Source of the DNA: Ciona savignyi
Lineage: Eukaryota; Chordata; Ascidiacea; Phlebobranchia; Cionidae
Assembly: GCA_000149265.1 (NCBI GenBank)
Contig: CH002693.1
Coordinates: forward strand, 49,928 to 113,927
Direction: 5' to 3'
Length of the DNA: 64,000 nt
A model generated the notes under the pieces. That model ran no database searches, was not told the origin of the DNA, and saw only the letters and a program-made list of their open reading frames with translations. The position numbers and the translations under genes are program-made. Below, piece by piece: positions 1 through 9,000 of this stretch; position 1 is the first letter of the stretch, and the number at the start of each line of letters is the position of its first letter.

Positions 1-11
1 TGCTAGCAAAA

Positions 12-2144
12 ATGGATAGTGATGATGAAACTGTGCCCGTAGACCAACCTGTTTTTGACATTCTGGATGAAAGTGAAATTCCTATGACAGAAGATAAAAG
101 AAAAGCGTTGGTTGACTTCTTGGTAGAGATGGGGGTAATGTGCACAAAAGATATGACATTCGTTACCGATCAAGACCTTGAGCCTTACCTTTTGCCCATT
201 CAACGTCGTAAATTGATAGCTTTTGTGCAAAAACAAGTTCTATGTGATCGTGATTCATTTGATAGCTCCATTTCATCCTCACTGTCCGACTGTAGTGAAC
301 CCTTGTTACAACCAAACACCATCCTGTCACGAACCTGGGACATTGCATACACCATTGCAATACACATGGGATGACGAAAAATTCCCTGCTTCAATTTCTA
401 AATTCCTTAAAGAGAAGAAGAGGCTACCCCCCACCTGAACGACGGCTGCTTGTCAGATTAATAAAAGATGATGTGATATCAAAGCATAAAAACCCTGGAC
501 GAAAGCTATTGAGGATTGTTGCAACCAAAGTAGTTATGAAATATCCTAGGTCATTGGCTAATTTTGGTTTCAGTGATGATTTCGTTGGTGATGGTTGTGG
601 TTCATTTATGTTGCAGTTAGAAAATAGCATTTGTAACAATCGTAGACCGGGCCAAAAACGAATGATGGATTCTTCGTCTAGCAGCTCTTCTGACTCCGAT
701 CAACGATTGCCAAAACAAAAGAAAGTTTATGGTGAAATTGAATCAAATATGGCTTCATTGTCATCGGATGAATTGATGTGTATTAAATCTTCTTTGATGT
801 CAAAGTACCAGGCTTGTGCCTCTGCTGGTTTAGATGATGAAGCACGAGCTATTTTAAAAAAGGGGTTTCTCGGAATACGCAGTATCATAAACTCACAACA
901 AACAACCATTTCAACACTACATGATGAGTGGCCCATCGTTTTCAGCAAAGATGGCTTTTCACTTCATTTTCAACAACTAGTTGGGAAGAGCCATGCTTCA
1001 TTTATTGAAAATTTAACAAAAAATTTAACAAAATGTCTTAATTACATGCAGTCATTGCAAATGAAAAACAAAGGAATAAAGAGGGTGGTTCGGGATGTAA
1101 GTTGTGCTAAGTGCATCACAAAAGATCTACAGCCAGAATTGGTTGGGATGCTGGCGTTGTTGTGCGAGTATTTCAATGAGGATCTGACCACAATTATCGT
1201 TAAGGTTATTGCCTCAAGTATATAATATATGTAGCTTTAGGTATATATATCTTGATACTTTATTTCTTAAATTGTTACAAGGATTTTCTTTAACAGTATA
1301 TATTTTTAGGAAGGGTCCCCGAGTACAGTTGTTACACCACAGATTATTGCAAAAGGTAAGATGGATTTTTATTTGGCTTGAAGTTTGCATTTCTGGGTCA
1401 TGTTCTGTTTTCTATCGTGTCTATAATAAGCTACTATGTGGTTTACATTCCACAGTGGCTCGAAACATACTTCGGAACATAATGCATTGTATTAAAGTAC
1501 ATGTAAATCAACTGTCACTTGATTGTTACTGGAAAAGACTATTTCAGAAATGTGTATGAAAATTATTATTTTGGTTGTATTGCTTCTGATTCACATGTAC
1601 AGTTGTTCGATGCATTATGTGGTTTTGTGCTTCATATAAATTTGATCACTTGTTTGTGCTTGATATTTGTGAATAGCTTTTACCTTTTCCAGGGTCTGAT
1701 ATTTACACAGCTGGTCAATTTGATGTCACTATGGACAACCATGTGATATTTTCGGATATTAAGTCTGTGGCAGATGCAGTTGCTATCTGGTTTGCATCTT
1801 TCTACATCTTTAATGTGGAATATCCGGTCAGAGCTGCTATCACACTGGAGTTTTTGCAATGGTAAGCTAGCATTATACTTAAAGCTTGATAGATATCCAA
1901 TGTTGTCAAGCAACCTCCTTAGTTATAGATGACTGTTAGTTCTATATAAATGTCTCACTTTACAACTTGCTGTATAACTTTTACATGTGGGCACTTGCAA
2001 TTATCACTTAGGTCAATTGCGGAAATACAGCCCATGAGGGGAAACAAAACTGCCAAAGGTGGAAAGAATAAGAGCCGGGTGAACGGAATCCATGCAAAAG
2101 TTGTCACACTTCTCAACAACATCAATGACTTTTGTATACTTTGA
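12..2144 (+). pseudogene. SAMD3-like (sterile-alpha-motif type) gene, frame-disrupted copy
   Basis: I recognise the layout of the large invertebrate 'SAM domain-containing protein 3-like' family, whose function is unknown. An N-terminal SAM-like stretch (QDLEPYLLPIQRRKL) begins at the ATG at 12. It is followed by a block with the family words KRLPP-ERR, VVMKYPRSL and VGDG (about 390-650), a Ser-rich linker, and a C-terminal half split over exons 1310-1355, 1693-1861 and 2012-2144. The last three exons join in consistent phases and end RGNKTAKGGKNKSR...CIL, as expected for the family C-terminus. The first 1.2 kb needs three different frames: one shift lies between about 290 and 370, and one lies at a run of six C at 428-433, where family homology continues one base out of frame. 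The donor ending the first long exon is weak (AAG/gttatt, about 1204). Either this is a decaying copy or the C-run is an assembly error. The start sits just after an AG (position 6), so an upstream splice is possible. Confidence 0.7.
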
Positions 2145-2146
2145 AT

Positions 2147-2550
2147 TAGGTGCTTCAGGGGGAATTTTCATTTTGTAAACGGCATTCAGGCAAAACTTTT
2201 CACGCTTCTTAACATATCTGTTGACTTTTTGTATGTATCCTGTGACCTGGGTTTGATTTTTTACTAAAGCTTTTCGTCATTTGTCCAAAAAGGTTAAATC
2301 ATTTGGTCATTTGCATTTTTTGACATTCATGAAACTTGTACTGTAGAATGTTGTTGTTAGTTAATAATGACCATTTTCATTTTCAATGTGTTTTCAAATT
2401 CATGTGGAATTTGCAATGTGTGAACGGCATTCACAACAAAAGTTTTCATACCTTTCAAAACAGCAGTGACTTTTTGTTTATGTGCTGTGACTCGCCTATT
2501 TTCAATTTGTTCTTTTCAAATTCATGTGGAATTTGCATTGCAAAATAAAA
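2147..2550 (+). repeat. Degenerate copies of the SAMD3-like terminal exon
   Basis: The last ~60 bp of the preceding gene (gtgaacggaatccatgcaaaag onward, 2079-2140) recurs in decayed form at about 2176-2235 and 2420-2480, each time with the order 'gtgaacggcattca', 'aaaagttttcac' and 'gactttttgt'. A second short motif, 'aaattcatgtggaatttgca', also occurs twice (2396 and 2518). None of the copies is open over a useful length. Confidence 0.6.
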
Positions 2551-2559
2551 TACATTGCA

Positions 2560-2935
2560 TTCAAACATGCATACGTATTGTGTAGATATGAAATATCCAT
2601 AAAAAAACGTTAATTGAAAGAAATATATGTATATTTACGAAAAATGTATGTAAGTGACTAATATGGGCTACCAGTAATCGAGCAATACAAATTATATGTT
2701 TTCACAAATAACATATTTTTTATGGCATCACTATTGCCAGAGAAATTATGTAAAATCACTTTATATTTTTTTACAGTGTCGCCATAATCTGCAACGTAGA
2801 CTAGCAATGTTATTATCAACCCCTAGGCTACAAATTAAGAGTGTGATAGATTTTGTATACATATGCCATAGAAGTTTTAACAACATTTCTTTTGTTTTCT
2901 TCATTTCTAGAGTAAATTAAGTTATTGTTGTAACA
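2560..2935. other. AT-rich spacer, nothing recognised
   Basis: No coding exon, repeat family or RNA gene could be identified here. It separates the SAMD3-like gene and its exon-derived repeats from the P2X7-like fragment. Confidence 0.4.
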
Positions 2936-3020
2936 CTAAAATGGATGACAGTTTTCAGCATTCTGGCATGAATAAAATAAGTTTTATTGTACGTACAATA
3001 AAACAACACAAATTCAGTGA

Positions 3021-3302
3021 TATGCGTTTGAACCAAGGAAAACGTCTGAAAGTATCTTTGAAGATGCAAGCCCCACAGAAGAAAATGTTTATTTAGAAAC
3101 ATTACCTATTGACATGACTTGGTGCCGTTGCAAAAACTGTATTCTTATGGACACACCGCAAGAATGTTTATGCTGCATGAATGTACATGCATTTGTGCAC
3201 AAAATAACGCCAGACTGGACTTGCATTACTAAAAGCCCTTATTTTTCAATTATCTGCTTGAATAAAGAAGTTCTTGAAGTTGCACTTGATGTACTGGGTT
3301 GA
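3021..3302 (+). pseudogene. P2X7 C-terminal (ballast) domain-like fragment
   Basis: The frame reads YAFEP..., an acidic linker, then WCRCKNC-x6-ECLCC and ...WTCITKSPYFSIICLNKEVL. This is the cysteine-rich, zinc-binding signature of the cytoplasmic ballast domain of P2X7. In many invertebrates that domain occurs as free-standing proteins in numerous copies. The conserved start 'Y-x-FEP' is immediately preceded by an in-frame stop (3018-3020), and no acceptor in a workable phase is visible. The fragment therefore lacks a start or has lost its first exon. An alternative frame from the ATG at 2941 gives about 50 residues with no recognisable domain. The final ~64 bp overlap the antisense THAP ORF. 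Domain identity is fairly sure; whether it is still expressed is unknown. Confidence 0.65.
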
Positions 3303-3622
3303 TCACTATGTTTAAAATCATAATCAGAAAAATTAAAAATTGTTGGAACTGTATTTTTCATCAAGCGGTTTGTTTTCATCATCTTGGCCACTCCATTGGA
3401 GTCAAATACAATTTTACTATGATAATCCTTGTCACAAATATGTGCACTACACACTGCGGTTCTTTTTCTAGGTAGTTTAGAACGCTTGCATTGTTGTATC
3501 CATTGCTTCATCCGTTTTTTGTCGTTGTGAGGAAATCGATGAAAGGGCACAGGTGGATTGGAATTTCGTGTGCTGTAATAGGAATTTGTACATCCCGGAG
3601 CAAAACAATATGCTCCAATCAC
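3239..3622 (-). CDS. THAP-type zinc-finger ORF (partial, probable transposon-derived)
   Basis: This open frame of about 127 codons begins IGAYCFAPGCTN and carries a full THAP domain: C-x4-C near the start, a central W (KRMKQWIQQC), CSAHI as the C-x2-H pair, and NTVPTIF as the C-terminal AVPTIF-type box. THAP domains bind DNA and are typical of P-element and Kolobok-type transposases and of host proteins captured from them. No ATG precedes the domain: the frame starts at GTG and meets a TAA a few codons further up, so the first exon or start is missing. No catalytic transposase domain follows; the frame ends with KQIIEK. It is convergent with, and overlaps, the P2X7-like fragment. Confidence 0.7.
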   Translation of the reverse strand: MIGAYCFAPGCTNSYYSTRNSNPPVPFHRFPHNDKKRMKQWIQQCKRSKLPRKRTAVCSAHICDKDYHSKIVFDSNGVAKMMKTNRLMKNTVPTIFNFSDYDFKHSDQPSTSSATSRTSLFKQIIEK

Positions 3623-3724
3623 TCTTCCTTTCTTCTCAGTGGCTTAACTTTAGGCATTTTACAATATCTAATGAAAAGAACTAAATTGGCAAAGTGGTAT
3701 ATTCTTATTAACTTATTTGGGTAG

Positions 3725-4140
3725 TTAAGTAGAGATCTATTATATATATTCTTCACTTACGTATCTGAGTGCTTGCTGTGTACTTATTGTCGGACTACAC
3801 ATCGGCTACTGTGGATTAACTGGTTTATGCAATAAGTGGTATTCTCAACGAGTAGGCTAATGCTCAGTTTCAATAACAGCAGACATTAAATGCACCACAT
3901 ACACAACAGCAAAACATTATACAAACAGCCAAGGTAAACCATGAAAGAAATTGGCTTTTTACACCGCATAGTCTAGCCTTTGCTTGATGGCTGGTTTATT
4001 TCTATAAATTGCTGGCAGTTACAGTTAAATGCATTCCGTTCTATATTTTTTGTTCTGTTTTCACTTTTATGATTTATGATATAAATTGCTAAGACTTATT
4101 ATTCTAAAGTCATTTAAATACGAGACCTGTATACCTCAGC
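3725..4140. other. Unannotated spacer upstream of the THAP ORF
   Basis: AT-rich sequence with no recognised exon or repeat. If the THAP ORF and the transposon-like end at 4519 belong to one element, this is internal non-coding DNA of that element. Confidence 0.35.
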
Positions 4141-4149
4141 ATTCAGCTT

Positions 4150-4523
4150 AGGTCCAGGAACGTGCAGGCCTTAATGACCGCGCTTAAAGTAAGCTGTCAC
4201 CATGTACATTGGTTCAGTAAGGCTATATGACAAGTGTTATGCTAAGTCTTCATAACAAAACGAAAATACAACGCCCCTGCAGGCGCTTCTGTTACTAATT
4301 CACCTCTAAACTGGCACATAATTGTATACAATGCATATAGGCAAGAAATCTCAACAACGTCAATGACGTAATACGGGAAATCCCCTAACATAAAATGAAA
4401 TGCATATTTGCTCATAACTCTTTAACAAAAAATTATTGGAAGAAACTGATTTGATTTTTGAAATCAGCGTATTTTTTTCCATTTATTAAGATATTCTTAA
4501 AATTGACTTCAGTTCCCCTTTAA
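4150..4523. mobile_element. Right end of a DNA transposon (TTAA-targeting type), putative
   Basis: The block ends 'gacttcagttcccct' followed by TTAA at 4520-4523. Read inward from the end on the minus strand it begins AGGGGAACTGAAGTC, then an AT-rich subterminal region, then a GC-rich 'gcgcctgcaggggcg' stretch near 4275-4290. This looks like a DNA-transposon terminus with a TTAA target site. With the THAP ORF nearby, a Kolobok-like element is the simplest reading. No matching left terminus was found in the window, and it may lie to the left of position 1. Confidence 0.4.
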
Positions 4524-4529
4524 GCATTT

Positions 4530-5738
4530 AGAGTAATCCAGGGTTCGAATTAAGGGATCGCAAATCATTAAAAGTTCGCGAATTATAAAATTTAAAAAAA
4601 TTGCGAAAATATAAATTATTCGCGCGCAAGTAATCGCAATATTTAGTTAAAATAACAAAACTATCTAGCTTTTCAAATCATCTATATTTGCCATATTACC
4701 AAACGAGTTTGATTTGTTACGTTGCAAAATGGAACGAAAGTCCACTCTTGGGTGAGCAAAGCAACTGCATTATGTGAGATATGTCGTAAAACCAAATATA
4801 CATCCGATATTCCGCTGGTGTTTTATTGCTAAAGGAAGATGACGACGGTATGGCTAACTTAACTAACCAACAGTAGTTATAGGCATTGATTAAGTAATTT
4901 TCTTATTAATAAATGTCGTTTAAGTACATTTAACCATTAATGTTATATCCCCAAATAATATCTGTCTAAATATCATATAACTAAGTATTGATTTTACAAA
5001 TTTAAAACTTAAATAAAACTGATTTTAAAGATACCAAGTTAAGAAATATAACGAGAATGAAGTAAAATGTTTTATTTCATATTACTTAAATTCAAATCCA
5101 CACGAATGCGAAAATCAGCTAGACCTACAATGCTCGAAAAACTAAACAATCTCAATTCCAAAAATTCAGCTAAATCAGTAAGGATGGTTGGGGAATATTA
5201 TTAATTTCCATATCTTCTTTATTCCGGATTTTTGTAGCTGAATTGTCTTTAATTAAACTTTGTAGTAGTTTTGACAGAACATATTTATATACACATTATG
5301 AAATAATGCAGTTCCAAATGGCAGTATATACACATTTACAAAAGCGAATTTATAGCATATCTGTTAATGTTAAAAAAAACCAATAGAATCGGACGTGTCG
5401 TTAGATCCAGCCTAAAAGGTAGATTAAGTGTATTCTTTCAATACCATATTAAAACAACTAATTTTGTAAATTTATACTTCTTGTAGGTTTGATGATGGCT
5501 GTGCAAAGTTATTTCATTGATTAAAAACCAGATTTACACACGCTTGCCTGGGCATTTGCCTAGGTATTTATACTGAATGTACGAGCAGAAGCCAATTTAT
5601 CGTAAACAAACCAAAGTTATTTAATGCAAGGCATGCGTATAAATCATAAACAACGTCCTGTACAATGCTTCATGTTGATTGGGCAGTTCAGAGTACGTTA
5701 TCTTCCATCAAATGTTTGGTCTGTGGTGGGAATGTCAT
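4530..5738. other. Gene-poor AT-rich intergenic stretch
   Basis: No convincing exon. A short frame around 4735-4830 reads ...WVSKATALCEICRK, with a C-x2-C pair that vaguely resembles a transposon zinc finger, but it is too short to classify. The remainder is simple AT-rich DNA. Confidence 0.35.
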
Positions 5739-5740
5739 TA

Positions 5741-6012
5741 GGATTGGATTGTATATTCAATGTTTATCCCGTTAATGGGAAATCGCAAGGGGGTTATTAC
5801 ACGGAGGATCGTCAGATCACCTCGCGCCCACCGTCGGGTTACCGAAGCTATTGCAACGTGTTGTGTATGATTGAGGCAATTTGGTAGAACCCATCATTTC
5901 ACTGGATTCAGGCAATTAAGTTCCCTGCCCAAAGTCACAACGGACTAATAAGCGACCAGTTTCATAGCTGCAGCTTTGAGGCTGAAAGGCGACGCACTAA
6001 CCAATCAAACTA
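5741..6012 (-). mobile_element. SINE-1 copy, diverged, abutting the MS4A-like stop codon
   Basis: SINE-1 in this window is about 290 bp. It has a tRNA-like head (A box tggtctagcggttaag, B-box-like ggttgcaggtgcgaaactg), a conserved core tgtccttgggcaaggcac of the kind shared among aquatic-animal SINE families, a long body, and a tail of ATCCT/GGATA repeats. This copy has head, core and tail, all heavily mutated. Its head ends only 8 bp beyond the stop codon of the MS4A-like gene, in the same orientation. Confidence 0.8.
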
Positions 6013-6020
6013 ACCTTTCA

Positions 6021-9000
6021 TTATAAAAACATTCGCTGGTTACATCTTATCGACTGATATGTCTGTACCTCGGAATAGGACGGTGGATCTGCAGATGACG
6101 TTATATCAGGTGGTGACGTAGTTGGAGGTGACGTCACGCTTGGAGGTGCCGTCATACCAGATGATGTCATGTAAGTTTGTGGTGTAACGTTGCCTGCAAC
6201 AGGCTGGTTCATCTAAAAAAGTTGCGTTACATCAAGTGTTTATTATAAATTAGTTTTATTAATCAATTATTGTAGACAGTTAGATGAATAAGTTATGTTT
6301 AATGAGCGGAATGTCCGTTGCATTTTCCTTGGTGGTAGATTGGATATGTTCAACTAATCATTACCTGCATGTTGGTTGGTTGACCAGCATAGATTGGTGT
6401 CTGGTAGTTTTGGTACGGAACTACTCCTGGCGTTGGATATGTCACGGTCATTGGCATTCCTGTAAAATCAAAGTAGGCTACGTTAAATAGAAGAACGATT
6501 CCTTTCCGGAGAAAGACAGCGCGGTTAGCCAATCATTCTATATAATATAAGGCATTGTTATTTTCCCAAGTATTAATTTCGTTGCTATTTCTATTGTTCA
6601 ATGTCATTTTACAGCACCATGAGTTGAACATAACTTAATTTTTCTTTATGTTATTTCAAAAATCGTCGTTGTATAAATTAGGCTTTCTGTTTTAGTAGAA
6701 ACCTTTAATCAAATGGAGATCACGCATTGTCCGCTTAATGCCTTCCCCAAGTTTACAAACGACAGGCTAGTAACCAATTTTAAAATTTCTAAAACGGTAT
6801 GCATAAAACTAAGATGCTTTTAAAAGGTTGTACAATTGTTCCGAATCAAAGTAGATACCTCCGGCACTGCTTGTAACTTGCATTTGCTGGTTTGTTGGCT
6901 GCTGGTAGGTGGCTATGAAATGCACCGTATTAGGAGTCTGTAATGATAAGTTATTAGGATGGTGTGTTTTCGGGTTTGATTTCGTTTGTTTGCATAAGCC
7001 ACGGGCAACACTTAATGGAAAGAGGGGAAATTGCCCACTAAATCTATGTAAACGAATTCTAAACACACCTCAAACACTAAACATTCCATATCTTATTCAC
7101 AAAAGTAACTAACTTTAACTTCAGAAACTACATTAACTCGAACGTCACAATCTTCATTTAAGTAAGCAGTTTTCCCATTTTCCTTATTTATCCTTTCCTA
7201 CCGACATGATATACTTCAATATACGATGATGTAAGCCAACACTTCCAGTACGGTAACTTCCGTATTAGTAGAGGGATAGTTTAATAAAAAAGACTCATTA
7301 TCAAAATTTCCATAAACCCACTTGTAATAAAGTGTCGCCAAAACTATTGTTAAGAGACACGTCGTACGTTACTTTAATTTAAAAAGCTATTACGCTATAT
7401 CCTTCACATTATATACACTGAGAAACGATTTATGGTGCATTTATAACTTTAATAACGGGAAGACAATTTCGAAGGTATTTTTAAATATTTTTCTACTACG
7501 GTGATAACAACTTACCGAGCTTGTGAGGCTTTTGTACTTGCAGCAAAACACCGAATGGGTGATAGCAATGACAAGTTCGGCAAATGCAAAGAAAGCCATG
7601 AAACCATGAAGAGTCGCCAATCCCGTGCCACCAGTTTTATTCTGAAGAAGAAACGGCTGTGGTTTTACCAAAAATTGCGAGAATCAATTATCAACGTACA
7701 GAACTGTTAAAACTCGGCCAGTGTGTGCACTATTCAGTTAAACATACAGCTTCGTGACGTCTACGATATATATAAATCTCCTTATTCATTTGAACATATA
7801 AATGAAGTTTACTTACAGTATAATAACTAGGTGTGTAGCATCCCACATACTTCGATGGGATATACACCGACTTAATATATTGATCTCCTCTATACGGGCT
7901 ACTGCAAGTCGGTACGTAGACGCTTGGATTATAATACGACTCCTGGTAATACGGGCTGCAGTATGAACTCTGGTAACTGTATTCATATGCCAAGCTTGGA
8001 ACGATAGCGGCACCAATGGACTCAATCGCAAGCATCACGACTGCGAAAATTGCAGCTAAAATCGACATCACCATTCCAGCAATAATCTAAAAGCAAAGAA
8101 TATTAGATTGCAAGGTTCGTTATTAGAGATATCTGCACAATACATTGCGGTTAAATACAAGAATATATGCTGTATATGTTGTAGTTGCAGAAAAAGAAAA
8201 AAACACACATGTTATCTCATCATACACTATACACTTCTAGTTCCGGTAACCTGACAGTTGGCGGAAGGTGATTTCACAATTACACTTGTAATAACCCCTT
8301 TTGTTTGGTACGGTTGCGCGACCGAATGGTTAGCGCGATCGAATGATTACTGCTATCGATACATGCCTACTTATACAGAGCACATCCGGTGTTCGAAACT
8401 TGGCTCGGTAAAAAAATCCTACGTTTTTCCATTCAAAGAGATATAAAATTCCTAATCACTCACTTTGCAATTGTTCGGTTCCTCGGACGATACGGTTGCC
8501 AAGATCCCCGCCACTAAGAACTGGAAATATCAAAAGTTCAACATTTCATTTTGTAAATATTTTTAAACGAAAACTCTGTACTTCATTCACAATGTTAGTT
8601 TTATCCGAAAATATTTCAAGCTAATTTAGGTAGAAATGGTAATTGACACATCAGCCTATGACACTGATGTTAGCTTTAGTACGTATTCTACGTGGCCTAT
8701 AGATATACCGCTATATTATAGCATACCCCTAGGATGTGACTATACGTGGGGAGTTAGACACTTGTCAGATTACCTTGTATTCACAGTCGGAATTATCTAA
8801 ACTATTCTACATGTTGATACTATGAAGACATTGTTATAGTTTTGCTTCAATCATTAAACCAAAGGTTTTAAATAAAGTCCGTTAAATATATTGCAAAACT
8901 CTATTTCTTATATCTAACTGTCCAACGTTAAGTCTTTCGGCGAAAGAGGTTTTTAATGGTAATCAGGAGAGGAAATGTATGTTTTAAGATTGGTAATCAG

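Noticed and set aside
7501-7710. Plus-strand ORF of 69 codons across the MS4A-like exon 5
   Set aside because: It is the antisense shadow of a well-supported coding exon.
8310-8417. tRNA genes at this and similar A-box/B-box sites
   Set aside because: Sequences such as tggccgaatggttaacg...gggttcgaaac look like Ser/Leu tRNA, but they occur about 20 times with poly-A tails, have no closing acceptor stem, and diverge freely. They are SINE-2 copies.
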